Position numbers and translations under genes: made by a program
Shown: positions 1 through 9,097 of the stretch, in pieces
Layout: every line of letters starts with the position of its first letter
Numbering within the stretch: position 1 is the first letter of the stretch
Source: RFPW01 sp040401595
GTDB lineage: Bacteria; Pseudomonadota; Gammaproteobacteria; Burkholderiales; Burkholderiaceae_E
Direction of reading: 5' to 3'
Assembly: GCA_040401595.1 (NCBI GenBank)
Contig: JBBAOE010000016.1
Span: 28,757-92,756 of the forward strand
Length of the DNA stretch: 64,000 bases
The notes under the pieces: model-generated
What the model was told of the DNA's origin: nothing
The model's database searches: none
The model's input: the letters and a program-made list of their open reading frames with translations, nothing else

Positions 1-720
1 ACACCGGCTCGAACCCGGGTCGGATCGCCCGCCGGCATTGAGCTTTGGACCGATGGTGCCTGTAAAGGCAACCCAGGACCTGGGGGCTGGGGTGCGATTC
101 TGTTGATTCCCGATCAGCCCGCGGTCGAGCTGTCCGGATATGAACCCGCGACCACCAATAATCGAATGGAACTGACGGCGGTGATCGAGGGGCTCAGGTA
201 CCTGCCAAATCGGTCCGCAAGCGTCACTGTCCATACCGATTCGCAACTGGTGGTCAAGGGGATGACCGAATGGATCGGGGGCTGGCAGCGCAAGAACTGG
301 CGCAAGTCAGACGGCGATCCCGTCCTCAACGCAGAGCTCTGGCAGGCGCTGCTGGTCGAGTCACAACGGCTCGGACAGGTCCGTTGGCAATGGGTTCGAG
401 GTCATTCGGGTGTGCCGCTCAATGAACGGGCCGATCAATTAGCGGTTCAGGCGATTGAGCGGCGCGGCGCATCCCCTTCTCCCGTGCCGGGTCTCGAGCC
501 TGCGGCCATGACCTCTGCGTCGGCCCATGACCTCGCCAACGTCCCGACCGATTCTGCCGAGCTCGCGCTTCTCAGGGATCTCGAGCAACGGGTGCGTCGC
601 GCTCTGGGCCCACATCGCGGGCAGGTACCAGTCTACGATGAAGTCTTGGGCAAACTCGATGCGCTACGTGAGGTGGCAATGGTTTCCAGCCCGATCAAGA
701 CCAGATCGTCACGCAGCTGA
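1..720 (+). CDS. rnhA: Ribonuclease HI, 5' end outside window
   Basis: Cleaves the RNA strand of RNA-DNA hybrids. The frame is open from base 1, so the true start lies upstream of the window. The core is clear: TDGACKGNPGPGGWGA at codons 17-32, NNRMELTAVIEGL, HTDSQLVVKGM and NERADQLA, which hold the four acidic catalytic residues of the family. After the RNase H fold (about codon 150) there is a tail of some 90 residues with no recognisable motif, so the protein is longer than the usual 150 or so residues. Its last 88 bases overlap the 3' end of coaX on the other strand. Internal TTG at 103 is not the start because the first catalytic motif lies before it. Confidence 0.93.
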   Translation, partial: TPARTRVGSPAGIELWTDGACKGNPGPGGWGAILLIPDQPAVELSGYEPATTNNRMELTAVIEGLRYLPNRSASVTVHTDSQLVVKGMTEWIGGWQRKNWRKSDGDPVLNAELWQALLVESQRLGQVRWQWVRGHSGVPLNERADQLAVQAIERRGASPSPVPGLEPAAMTSASAHDLANVPTDSAELALLRDLEQRVRRALGPHRGQVPVYDEVLGKLDALREVAMVSSPIKTRSSRS

Positions 721-1454
721 TAAGGCACGGTCAGCCAGGGACCAATCACCGGAGCAGCCCCTCCCGCCAGCAGGCAGATCAGGGGATCGTGCGCAGGTCG
801 ATGCAGGTGCCATAAGCGTTCGAGCGCACCCGCCTGCGCATGCAGACAGCCGCTGGCCATGGCATCCGCGGTGCAGTCGGGGTGAGTGACAACCTGCCCG
901 AACACCTGCGGCAAACCCGCGGTGCGCTCGTGCAGCGCGGTCTGCATCATCGTGAGACCGGGCAGGATCACCCCCCCGGTAAAATGACCAGTGGCGGTCA
1001 GGAGATCGATCGTGGTGGCTGTGCCGCACATGACGACCAGCACGGCTTGTGGACCGAGGACCGCGCGTGCTCCGACCAGCGCTGCCCAGCGATCCGTGCC
1101 GAGCTGAGCGGGTTGGGCATAGCCGTTTGAGACCGGACCTGCTGAGGCTTCAGACGGAATCCAGTCAATGGTGGGGGCCGCCGGCCAACGTGCGCATACC
1201 GCTGCTTCGATGCCATGGCGGGCTTGATGACCGCTGACGCAACTGCCGATGATGCTCCCAGGGTCACTCAGGTTGCTCCATGCGGTGATCAGTGCCGACA
1301 GATCGTCCACGGGGGCTTGTCCCCGCGCCAACCAGGGGGCCGAGTCCCGCGTCGGGTGCGCTCCCGGGGCCAGCACAGCCCATTTGACGAAACTGTTGCC
1401 GGCATCCATCAGCAGACGCAGGCCGGGGCTGGAAGACGCCATCGCAGTCATCAA
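633..1454 (-). CDS. coaX: Type III pantothenate kinase
   Basis: Phosphorylates pantothenate, the first step of coenzyme A synthesis, in the cytosol. Family motifs are present: the phosphate-binding DAGNSFVKWA near the N-terminus, LGTDRWAAL in the middle, CGTATTID and GGVILPG. Length (about 270 aa) is normal. The first possible start is TTG at 1454, overlapping the stop of the upstream M81 gene as TTGA; ATG codons follow at 1451 and 1442, and 1451 or 1442 may be the real one. It appears translationally coupled to the M81 gene. The C-terminal coding end overlaps rnhA in convergent orientation. Confidence 0.9.
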   Translation of the reverse strand: MMTAMASSSPGLRLLMDAGNSFVKWAVLAPGAHPTRDSAPWLARGQAPVDDLSALITAWSNLSDPGSIIGSCVSGHQARHGIEAAVCARWPAAPTIDWIPSEASAGPVSNGYAQPAQLGTDRWAALVGARAVLGPQAVLVVMCGTATTIDLLTATGHFTGGVILPGLTMMQTALHERTAGLPQVFGQVVTHPDCTADAMASGCLHAQAGALERLWHLHRPAHDPLICLLAGGAAPVIGPWLTVPYQLRDDLVLIGLETIATSRSASSLPKTSS

Positions 1455-3091
1455 CGCAATCCAGGTTCAGGTTGGAATTCGGGTCCCAGCGGATGTAGTC
1501 GCATGCCCGGACGCAGGTGCCGCCAGGGGAAGTCGGCTGGGTCGGCCAAGGCTGGACCGGGTGCGCGCACGATCAATACTTCGCTCGCCATCGGTTCAAA
1601 GTCTGCCCGAAAATGGACGCTGCTCTTGAGAGCGATGATGGCCTGTTGTACCGGTTCAATACCGAGCACCCGCATCATGTCCTGATCGGCAGTCTGGCAC
1701 TTGTGGCTCGCAATCAGGACGTTGACTCCGGGGGCTTCTATGCTGCGCAAGCGCGCCATGCGCCCGAGGTTCATTCTAAATCCAGTAAACATTCGGCCGG
1801 TGCAGGTGAATTGTCCGTCGCTGAGCGCTTCGATCTGGAAACGCCCCAGAAGCGGTCGGTGCCCCGGCAGGCCGGAGCGTTCGCCAAGCGCAAAGTCCAG
1901 TGTCGCGCCAACTCCGGCGGCGTGGGCCTGGGCGGCGGAGTCGGCATCGATTAGGAGGCCAAAAACTGCCTGTTGCGGGCGGGCTGCCAGCAGCGCCGCG
2001 AGCAGACCTGTCGTGTCGCCGTTGCCGCCGGCGCCCGGGTTGTCCTGCGTATCGGCCAGAACGACTGGATGGCCTGGCAGGCCGATTTGAATGGCACGCG
2101 CGACCGCTTCTTCCGGCGAATAGAGGTGCATGGCGAACTCGGCTTCGGCCGCAACGACGCGCTGTGCCAGCCGATCAGCGACCGCTTCGGTCTGGGCAAG
2201 GCTCGCGATCGCTGGGGGTGGGTCGAGTGCAGCCCTCACCGCCGGACTGCCGTACAAATGGGGCAGCACCCCCGGGCGGCGGTCTGAGCGGGCTCCGATC
2301 GCAATCACACTCATACCGCAGTCCGGCACGTCTGCCATCGGGAACCCAGGTGCCAAGGTCAGCGTCACGCCCTCGCGGCGCTCGATCTCGTCAAGAAGCG
2401 CCAATAACGTGCGACCTGGTTCGATGGTCGAACACTGGGCCGGTAACGGGGTTAACCAGTCGAAGCGCCGCAGGACTTTGGGTGCGGTCCCAAGGCCGTT
2501 GCTGCGATGTTCGATGAGGGTGCACAGTAGGCGCGCGGCGCGTTCACCCGTCTGTGCCATGTCGATATGCGGATAAGTCCGATAGCCCACCAGACCATCG
2601 CTCAGATCCACCATGGCCTGAGACACATTGGCATGCCAGTCGATGCTGGCGACCACCGGAACGTCGGGGCCAACGATTGCCCGCACCCGGCGCAACAACT
2701 CCCCTTCGCCGTCGTCATGCGACTCGGTCACCATGGCCCCGTGCAAATCCAGATAGACGCCATGGAGCGGTCCATCTTGGTCGATGGTGAGTTGCAACTC
2801 ACCGATGATTGCCCCGGCGATCGTCTCGAACGCCTGATCCGTGACCTGGGCGCTTGGGCTTGCCGCTGCCCAGGCCAATGGCGCGATGACAAAACCAGCC
2901 AACTGTAGTTCGCTGATCGCGCCAGCGGCGGGCAGGTTGGCGCCGGCAAGCCCGGCAAACATTGCGTCGCCCTGGGCAAATGGCGGCCAGGCACCGCCAC
3001 GGGAAAAGGCTTCTAGTTCTGCCCGCGATGGAGCAAAGGTATTGGTTTCGTGCTGAAAACCGCCAACCGCAATCCGGGGTGTCGAATCCAT
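1451..3091 (-). CDS. M81 family metallopeptidase (MlrC/DUF1485-like)
   Basis: A 546-aa protein of the M81 family, named after MlrC, which cleaves linearised microcystin. Seen in the sequence: an N-terminal HETNTF motif, LHGAM, SIDWHANVS and YPHID, which supply the likely zinc-binding His and Asp residues, followed by the C-terminal domain. Burkholderiales commonly carry such genes near Bug/TctC receptors, and here a Bug gene starts divergently 149 bp away. The natural substrate is not known; most family members outside microcystin degraders are uncharacterised, so only the family is called. The 3' end overlaps the coaX start. Confidence 0.88.
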   Translation of the reverse strand: MDSTPRIAVGGFQHETNTFAPSRAELEAFSRGGAWPPFAQGDAMFAGLAGANLPAAGAISELQLAGFVIAPLAWAAASPSAQVTDQAFETIAGAIIGELQLTIDQDGPLHGVYLDLHGAMVTESHDDGEGELLRRVRAIVGPDVPVVASIDWHANVSQAMVDLSDGLVGYRTYPHIDMAQTGERAARLLCTLIEHRSNGLGTAPKVLRRFDWLTPLPAQCSTIEPGRTLLALLDEIERREGVTLTLAPGFPMADVPDCGMSVIAIGARSDRRPGVLPHLYGSPAVRAALDPPPAIASLAQTEAVADRLAQRVVAAEAEFAMHLYSPEEAVARAIQIGLPGHPVVLADTQDNPGAGGNGDTTGLLAALLAARPQQAVFGLLIDADSAAQAHAAGVGATLDFALGERSGLPGHRPLLGRFQIEALSDGQFTCTGRMFTGFRMNLGRMARLRSIEAPGVNVLIASHKCQTADQDMMRVLGIEPVQQAIIALKSSVHFRADFEPMASEVLIVRAPGPALADPADFPWRHLRPGMRLHPLGPEFQPEPGLR

Positions 3092-3240
3092 GGAACTGAT
3101 CGCTCGGGTGGGGGGGGTGTCGATTTGCTTGGCCTCTCGACAAGAGGTGGACTGTGTGATCCAGTACGTTCAATATTGCAGAAAAATAAACCGATTGTCA
3201 GGTTTTCTCATCAATTCGGTGTTTACTCGGAGACCCCGCC

Positions 3241-4269
3241 ATGCCCCGTTCGATTGTTGCCCGCCGCCGTGTCTTAACTTCGCTAGGCGCCTTGCCCGCG
3301 CTTTCATCGTCTGCGCTGCTGCCCGGGCTTCTGTTGCCAGGTCAAGACGCCTTGGCGCAGACATCGCCCGCGTGGCCGTCCAAACCGATCCGCCTGGTCG
3401 TTCCATTTCCACCTGGTGGTGGGACGGATGCGGTTGCACGACCGTTGTCGAAAGCGCTATCGCAATCCTTGGGCCAACAGTTTGTGATCGACAACCGCGG
3501 GGGGGCTGGCGGCACTCTCGGCGCAGATCTGGTAGCGAAGGCGGCACCGGACGGATACACCTTCCTGGTCGGTGCCGTGCACCACACGATCGCGCCAAGT
3601 CTGTATCCGAATCTGCCCTACGATCTCGAAAAAGACCTGATGCCGGTTTCGATTCTGGCGGTTTTTCCGAATGTGGTCGTTGTTAATCCCCAACGGTTAC
3701 CGGTCAAGACATTTCAGGAATTTTCAGCTGCGATCAAAGCGTCGCCGGGTAAATACAACTTCGGTTCGGCCGGTAATGGCACGTCCCATCAGCTCGCGGT
3801 CGAGTTATGGAAAACGATGACCCGCAGTTTTGCGACCCATATTCCGTATCGCGGAGCGGGGCCGGCATTGGCGGATTTGTTGGCTGGCCAAATTGACTTC
3901 ATGTTTGATGGGCTGGGTAGTTCGATCCAGCATATTCGTTCGGGCAAATTGCGCCCGCTCGCCGTGACTTCGGCGAAACGCTCGTTTCTGTTGCCGGATT
4001 TGCCGACGGTGGGCGAGACCGTCAACGGCTATGAGGCGCAAACCTGGTACGCGGTTTGGGCGCCAGCAGGAACCCCGGCACCCATCGTGCAACGGATGCA
4101 GCAGGAAATGGCCCGGCAGTTCGCAGCCGGAGGTGAGCTGCGCGAGATCTGGCAAACCCTAGGAGCGGAACCCGGCGGTCAGACACCCCAGGAACTGGCG
4201 CGCCTGGTGACCAGTGAAATGCCGAAATGGGCGAAAGTGGTCAAAGACTCCGGCGCAAAGCTCGATTGA
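3241..4269 (+). CDS. Bug/TctC-family periplasmic solute receptor
   Basis: A 342-aa tripartite-tricarboxylate-type extracytoplasmic binding protein. The N-terminus carries RRRVLTSLG followed by a hydrophobic stretch and an ALAQ cleavage region, so it is exported, possibly by Tat. Family signatures are WPSKPIRLVVPFPPGGGTD, DNRGGAGG, PDGYT and IPYRGAGPALADLLAGQ. No tctA/tctB membrane genes lie next to it, which is usual for the many orphan Bug genes of betaproteobacteria. GGAG lies about 10 bases before the ATG. The stop abuts the stop of the convergent TauE gene with no spacer. Ligand unknown. Confidence 0.92.
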   Translation: MPRSIVARRRVLTSLGALPALSSSALLPGLLLPGQDALAQTSPAWPSKPIRLVVPFPPGGGTDAVARPLSKALSQSLGQQFVIDNRGGAGGTLGADLVAKAAPDGYTFLVGAVHHTIAPSLYPNLPYDLEKDLMPVSILAVFPNVVVVNPQRLPVKTFQEFSAAIKASPGKYNFGSAGNGTSHQLAVELWKTMTRSFATHIPYRGAGPALADLLAGQIDFMFDGLGSSIQHIRSGKLRPLAVTSAKRSFLLPDLPTVGETVNGYEAQTWYAVWAPAGTPAPIVQRMQQEMARQFAAGGELREIWQTLGAEPGGQTPQELARLVTSEMPKWAKVVKDSGAKLD

Positions 4270-5082
4270 TTATTGGAACGCCCGCCAGACCATGTAGGCC
4301 GCCAGAGCATAGAGGACCACTGCGAAGATCCGCTTCAGGGCCGCGACCGGAAGCGCATGGGCAGCGCGGGCCCCGAGTGGTGCCGTCAGGACACTGGCGC
4401 AGCTGACTGCGACCAGGGCTGGTGCCCAGATATAGCCAATCGCCTGAGGAAGTGCTTGGTGCCAGCCGGCGACGACGTAACCGACGGTTCCCGCGGCCGC
4501 GATCGGGAATCCAAGGGCGGCGCTGGTGGCGACGGCCTGATGGATTGGCACGTTGCATAGGGCCATGAGGGGAACTGAAATGAAACCACCCCCTGCGCCG
4601 ACGATGGCGGAAAGAAAGCCGACGAGTCCGCCGGCTGCCGCGCTACCCGCTGCACCGGGCATCGTGCGCGAGGGAGACGGTTTTTTGCCGGACAGCATCT
4701 GAGTCGCAGAAAATCCGACAAAGGCTGCGAACAAGGCAGCCAGCAAGGCGCCCTTGAGTTGCGCTGCGACTTGGGCCCCAATTACGGATCCAATCACGAT
4801 CCCCGGAGCGACCATGCGCACGATGTCCCAACGGACCGCGCCGCGTATGTGGTGAGCGCGTACGCTGGCGATGGATGTGAACAGGATCGAAGCGAGCGAG
4901 GTGGCGACCGCGACCTTGACGATTTGATCCGCTGGAAATTGCTGATGGGTCAGCAGCATCGTGACGAAGGGAACCATGATCATGCCGCCCCCGATGCCCA
5001 GGAGACCAGCGGCAAAACCCGTACATGCGCCAAGGAGCAGCAGCCCTGCGATCAGCAGGGGTTCAATTCCAAACAAGATCAT
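4270..5082 (-). CDS. TauE/SafE family membrane permease
   Basis: A polytopic inner-membrane protein of 270 aa built as two homologous halves. The GLLGIGGGMIMVPF motif in the first half is repeated as SAIVGAGGGFISVPL in the second, as expected for TauE/SafE (Pfam TSUP) transporters of sulfonate- or sulfur-compound anions. ATG at 5082 is preceded by AGAGAG and starts right before the first membrane segment, so a longer reading from 5127 is less likely. Substrate is not defined by sequence. It follows the EVE-domain gene in the same direction, as in Burkholderia-type genomes. Confidence 0.87.
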   Translation of the reverse strand: MILFGIEPLLIAGLLLLGACTGFAAGLLGIGGGMIMVPFVTMLLTHQQFPADQIVKVAVATSLASILFTSIASVRAHHIRGAVRWDIVRMVAPGIVIGSVIGAQVAAQLKGALLAALFAAFVGFSATQMLSGKKPSPSRTMPGAAGSAAAGGLVGFLSAIVGAGGGFISVPLMALCNVPIHQAVATSAALGFPIAAAGTVGYVVAGWHQALPQAIGYIWAPALVAVSCASVLTAPLGARAAHALPVAALKRIFAVVLYALAAYMVWRAFQ

Positions 5083-5154
5083 CTCTCTAGTGGGGGGGGC
5101 TATGCGCATTCGAGCCGCAGGTCCCACGGTTGAGGCTGCGGTGCAGTGCCTGGT

Positions 5155-5625
5155 TTAGGTGGGCGATTCGCGCAGCAGGCGCAGAATCGTCCTCCATTCG
5201 TGCGCGGTGATCGGCGTGATCGAGAGACGATTGCCCCGCCGCAACAACACCATGTCGGCGAGGTCGTCCTGCGCGCGCAACTCGGCCAGATCCAGCGTCC
5301 TGGTTTTTTCGGTGACACGGATGTCAACCAGTTGCCAGCGTGGCGATTCGGGCGAAGCTTTCGGGTCGAAGTATTTGGAGCCAGGTTCGAACTGGGTGGC
5401 ATCGGGGTAAGCGCTCGAAGCGACTTCACCCAATCCGACGACACCAGGCCTGGCGCAGGACGAATGGTAAAAAAGGACGCCATCGCCCAGGCGCATCTGG
5501 TCGCGCATGAAGTTCCTGGCTTGATAGTTACGCACGCCAAACCACGGTACGGTGGCCTCGGGCATCGCGATCACATCGTCGACCGAGCACTCTTCGGGCT
5601 CGCTTTTCATTAACCAATACTGCAT
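5155..5625 (-). CDS. EVE domain protein
   Basis: A 156-aa single-domain protein of the EVE family, related in fold to PUA and YTH domains that bind modified bases. Start MQYWLMKSEPEE and the motifs GVRNYQARNFMRDQM, GDGVLFYHS and VVGLGEV are typical. The frame stays open upstream to 5742, but those extra codons fall inside the 6S RNA gene called here and lack EVE similarity, so ATG 5625 is chosen. Its place downstream of zapA and 6S RNA is the standard betaproteobacterial arrangement. Function in the cell is unknown. Confidence 0.88.
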   Translation of the reverse strand: MQYWLMKSEPEECSVDDVIAMPEATVPWFGVRNYQARNFMRDQMRLGDGVLFYHSSCARPGVVGLGEVASSAYPDATQFEPGSKYFDPKASPESPRWQLVDIRVTEKTRTLDLAELRAQDDLADMVLLRRGNRLSITPITAHEWRTILRLLRESPT

Positions 5626-5640
5626 GGAATATCGACGGTA

Positions 5641-5828
5641 GGTCTGTCCCGCGGGTGCCGTCAGGCCGGCATCCCGAACCTGGTGGTTCAGGTCGGCCAC
5701 GGCTTCTTCCACATCAGGTTCATCCGACAGAGGGACGATCACAACAGTGGTTGAATAGATACCGCAGCCTGGGGGCGACTATTGGTTCAAGGAGTGTATG
5801 GCCTTGACGAGCACCGCAGGACAGAGCC
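5641..5828 (-). ncRNA. ssrS: 6S RNA (regulator of sigma-70 RNA polymerase)
   Basis: Read on the minus strand, bases 5824-5811 (CTGTCCTGCGGTGC) pair with 5658-5644 over 14 pairs with one bulged C, forming a closing stem around a transcript of about 185 nt, the usual 6S length. Near the 3' side a hairpin CCTGAACC/GGTTCGGG (5692-5673) is followed by GCCTGACGGCACC, which matches the arrangement of the E. coli 6S 3' region (a CTTGAACC hairpin then GCCTGCGGCGGCA). It lies between zapA and the EVE gene, the known ssrS position. Ends are approximate. A covariance-model search was not possible here. Confidence 0.8.
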
Positions 5829-5851
5829 CCAGTGTAGCCGAGGCTGAGGTT

Positions 5852-6163
5852 CTAGAACAGGGCTTCTTGACGTGCGAGCTCGGTTTCGAGTTCTGCCGAC
5901 AGACGGCGTGCACGCAGCCGAAGGGCCATTTCGTCGGGGCTCAGAACCGGGGTTTGTTCGGTGCGCCGTGCGATCAGTTCATGGGCGAGCTGGATGGCAG
6001 CCATCACGGCGATCCGGTCGAGCGACGTGGCACGGCCGGCTTCCCGAATTTGTCGCATCCGGGAATCCACCTCGCCAACCGCGGCCAGCAGTGATGTTCT
6101 CTCTTCCGCGGAGACTGCGATCCGGAAGTCGCGGTCGAGGATACGGACGTCGACGGGTTCCAT
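5852..6163 (-). CDS. zapA: Cell division protein ZapA
   Basis: A 103-aa FtsZ-ring stabiliser acting at the division site. MEPVDVRILDRDFRIAVSAEE is the conserved N-terminal ZapA globular head and the C-terminal half (MRQIREAGRATSLDRIAVMAAIQLAHEL onward) is helical and coiled-coil like. It starts 16 bases after the ZapB-like gene and ends just before the 6S RNA, so it belongs to the zapB-like/zapA/ssrS/EVE group found across betaproteobacteria. Confidence 0.9.
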   Translation of the reverse strand: MEPVDVRILDRDFRIAVSAEERTSLLAAVGEVDSRMRQIREAGRATSLDRIAVMAAIQLAHELIARRTEQTPVLSPDEMALRLRARRLSAELETELARQEALF

Positions 6164-6179
6164 CGCGATCTGACCTTGC

Positions 6180-6572
6180 TTACAGCGGCGTGGTGGGAGA
6201 GCCAGCCACCGTGTGGGGCGTGGTCGGTGCTTCGACGTCCGGAGAATCGGATGCGTTGAGCGGATCGTCAGATTCAGAACTCGGGCCCAGATCGGTCAGG
6301 CTTGGCAGTCGCTCCAGAGCAGCCTCGACCCGGGCGCGCGCCTCGGCCGAACGCCGCTTGAGCAGTTCATTGTGGGACTGCGCCTCGTTCATTCGGGTCT
6401 GCGCTTCCTCGACCCGGGCTAGCGCTGCTGCGGCATGCGCCTGAGATTCGTCCGCGCGGGCCTGCGCCTGCCCCAGGCGCTCGCGCAAGGCGGCATTTTC
6501 CTGGGAAAGACGGCGCGTAACGACCAAGAGTCGCTCGACGCCGTCCACGATTAGTTTTAAATCCTCGTCCAT
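6180..6572 (-). CDS. ZapB-like coiled-coil cell division protein
   Basis: A 130-aa acidic coiled-coil protein. Residues 1-90 are an almost unbroken Ala/Glu/Arg/Gln heptad pattern (DGVERLLVVTRRL, ENAALRERLGQAQARA, EEAQTRMNEAQ); residues 95-130 are a disordered Ser/Pro/Thr tail. A short coiled-coil gene immediately before zapA is standard in betaproteobacteria and is usually annotated as ZapB-like or TIGR02449. The assignment rests on coiled coil and position, not on a diagnostic motif. Divergent from the DsbD gene with an 82-bp spacer. Confidence 0.68.
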   Translation of the reverse strand: MDEDLKLIVDGVERLLVVTRRLSQENAALRERLGQAQARADESQAHAAAALARVEEAQTRMNEAQSHNELLKRRSAEARARVEAALERLPSLTDLGPSSESDDPLNASDSPDVEAPTTPHTVAGSPTTPL

Positions 6573-6654
6573 GCGGTGGGATGGTAGGGACTCGCCGGTT
6601 GAGGGTCAAGCCGCTTTGCAGAAGTTTTGCTCGCGCTTCGGTTAGCATCCGACC

Positions 6655-9084
6655 ATGCGTTCACTGCAACTGTTCAAGTTCGCGCTGTTTGCCGCGCTTT
6701 TTCTGGGTGAGTTTCCATTCTCGTCGGACCCCTGGGGACTGACGTTTGCGCAAAATCGACCGATCGCCGTGACCCAGCCGGCGCTTGGCCCGCTGCGTGC
6801 GGGAGCAGTCGAGGCTGAGTTGATTGCGGACCAGGCGGCTGTGGTGCCCGGGCGGGCATTTCGCCTCGGGCTGCGGCTCAAGCACGACCCGCACTGGCAT
6901 ACCTACTGGCGTAACCCCGGAGACTCGGGACTGCCAACCCGTCTGAGCCTGACATTGCCCCCGGGCTGGACGGCAGGTGAAGTGCAGTGGCCGGCACCGC
7001 AGCGCATCCGGGTTGGCCCTCTGGCCAATTTTGGCTATGACGGGGAGTTGGTACTGCCAATCGCCATCCAGCCGCCTGCGCGCATCTCAGGCACGGAAGT
7101 GCACCTGGAAGCAGGCGCCAGTTGGCTGGTTTGTCGGGACATTTGTGTGCCGGGTGAGGCCGCCCTCGCTGTCCGGCTGCCGGTGGCAGCCTCGTCTCAG
7201 GCATCGCGCTGGCAGGCACAATTTGCTGCCGCTGATCAAGGAATTCCGGACCCGGCGGCCGCAATCAAAGCCGGTTGGTCCGTCGCCGGTCGGCGGCTCG
7301 CGATCGTCTTCCCTGCGCCAACGCTGCCCGTTACCCCGTCGATGGAATTCACGTTTTTTCCGGAACGGGAACGCGTGGTGGCGCCGGCCGCTGATCAGTT
7401 GCTGGAGCGTCTGCCCGACGGGCGTTGGCGGATCAGCCTCGAATTGGCCGCGGAAGCGGACGCGGAGAGTCTCTTGGCCAGGCCCGCAAAACCAGCCCGT
7501 GAAGAATCAGCCGCTCCAAGCGATCCATTGGATCCACTTCGCGGTGTGCTGTTGCTGAACGGACGCGCCTGGCCAGTCCAGGCTGCGCGTCGTGCGCAGC
7601 CTGAATCAACGGCTGGACAGCAGATTGCCCTGTCGGTCCTTGCCACGGCGGGTTCGGGGGGCGTCGGCGCCGAGGCTGCGGGGGTGTCCGGCCTGGGTGC
7701 CTCAGTGCGGGGCAACTTCTCCGGCGCGAGCCCCTCAGCGGCAAGCACCCCAGCGGATCGAGGCATCGCGCTGGCTGACCCCGTTCGCGGTGCCGCTCAG
7801 GTCGGGCCTGGTCTGGATTCGCTCGCCCTTGGACTGGTGCTTGCGGGCTCATTGTTGGGCGGGCTGTTGCTGAATCTGATGCCGTGTGTGTTTCCGGTGG
7901 TCGGGTTGAAAGTGTTGGGCTTTATGCAGGATGCAGGGGGCGAGCCGCGCCGTGCCAGGCATAACGCGCTGGCGTTCGCTGGCGGCGTGGTGGTGATGTT
8001 TGTCGGGTTGGCCGCATTGATGTTGATCCTGCGCAGCGCGGGGCAGGTGGTGGGTTGGGGGTTTCAACTGCAATCTCCGGCAGTCGTCAGCGTCCTGTCG
8101 CTCCTGTTTCTGGCGCTCGGGCTCAATTTTTCAGGCGTCTACGAGATCGGGCTGAGACTGACGACGCTCGGGGGGGCTCAAAACGACCTCGCACCCAACG
8201 CCGATCGCGCGTCGCACAGCGCGGTTCAGTCGTTTGCTTCCGGCTTGCTCGCCGCAGTCGTGGCGACGCCTTGCACGGCGCCGTTTATGGGGGCTGCGGT
8301 GGGATTCACGCTCACTGCTGCGCCCGCGGTCGCTCTCCTGGTGTTTGCGGCCATTGGCCTGGGGATGGCAGTGCCTTATCTGCTGCTGGGTCTTTATCCC
8401 GCGCTGCTCGCCCGCTTGCCCAGACCAGGGCGCTGGATGGAAACCCTTCGCCAAGGGCTGGCCTTCCCGATGTACGCTACTGCCGTTTGGCTTGCCTGGG
8501 TGCTGGGTGCACAACTCGGCGTGGATGCCATGTTGCGGGTCGGGTTGGCCGGGGTTCTGGTCGCCGCAGGCGCATGGTGGTGGGGGCGAACGCCGACGCC
8601 GAGCGCATGGGGTACCCAAGTGCCCGCTGCGATTCTGGTGGCCGGTGCGATCGCCCTGGCATGGCCGGGCGTCGATGACCGCGCTACAACCGGTTTGGCT
8701 GCCCGTGATGCGTCAACGTCTGGCGTGGGGCAGTCGCCAGCCTGGCAGGCCTGGTCGCCCGATGCTGTCGCCGCTGCCCGTCGTGCCGGCCGGTCGGTGT
8801 TCGTGGATTTCACCGCAGCCTGGTGCATCAGTTGTCAGGCCAACAAGAAGCTTGTGCTCGAGAGTGAATCGATCCGTCGGGCATTTGCGGCCCAGGATGT
8901 CTTGCTGTTGCGTGCCGACTGGACCCGTCAGGACCCCGTCATCACCGCCGCACTGGCTGATTTTGGGCGCAACGGTGTTCCGCTCTATCTCGTCTATCGG
9001 CCCGGTCGCGATGCGGCGCAGGTATTGCCGGAACTATTGACCTCAGCGATTGTTCTAGATGCGTTGACGTCAACTTTGCGTTAG
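6655..9084 (+). CDS. DsbD/ScsB-family thiol:disulfide interchange protein
   Basis: An 809-aa membrane electron carrier that passes reducing power from cytosolic thioredoxin to periplasmic substrates. Order of domains: signal sequence; a large N-terminal periplasmic domain with HWHTYWRNPGDSG and a CRDIC pair near residue 158 (ScsB-like rather than the E. coli DsbD alpha domain); a Ser/Ala-rich linker; a membrane core with the paired cysteines LMPCVFPVVGLKV (about 406) and ATPCTAPFMG (about 536); and a C-terminal thioredoxin domain with AWCISCQANK (about 721). Partners may include cytochrome c maturation, relevant to photosynthetic electron transport, but this is inference. Confidence 0.9.
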   Translation: MRSLQLFKFALFAALFLGEFPFSSDPWGLTFAQNRPIAVTQPALGPLRAGAVEAELIADQAAVVPGRAFRLGLRLKHDPHWHTYWRNPGDSGLPTRLSLTLPPGWTAGEVQWPAPQRIRVGPLANFGYDGELVLPIAIQPPARISGTEVHLEAGASWLVCRDICVPGEAALAVRLPVAASSQASRWQAQFAAADQGIPDPAAAIKAGWSVAGRRLAIVFPAPTLPVTPSMEFTFFPERERVVAPAADQLLERLPDGRWRISLELAAEADAESLLARPAKPAREESAAPSDPLDPLRGVLLLNGRAWPVQAARRAQPESTAGQQIALSVLATAGSGGVGAEAAGVSGLGASVRGNFSGASPSAASTPADRGIALADPVRGAAQVGPGLDSLALGLVLAGSLLGGLLLNLMPCVFPVVGLKVLGFMQDAGGEPRRARHNALAFAGGVVVMFVGLAALMLILRSAGQVVGWGFQLQSPAVVSVLSLLFLALGLNFSGVYEIGLRLTTLGGAQNDLAPNADRASHSAVQSFASGLLAAVVATPCTAPFMGAAVGFTLTAAPAVALLVFAAIGLGMAVPYLLLGLYPALLARLPRPGRWMETLRQGLAFPMYATAVWLAWVLGAQLGVDAMLRVGLAGVLVAAGAWWWGRTPTPSAWGTQVPAAILVAGAIALAWPGVDDRATTGLAARDASTSGVGQSPAWQAWSPDAVAAARRAGRSVFVDFTAAWCISCQANKKLVLESESIRRAFAAQDVLLLRADWTRQDPVITAALADFGRNGVPLYLVYRPGRDAAQVLPELLTSAIVLDALTSTLR

Positions 9085-9097
9085 GATGACCACGCTT

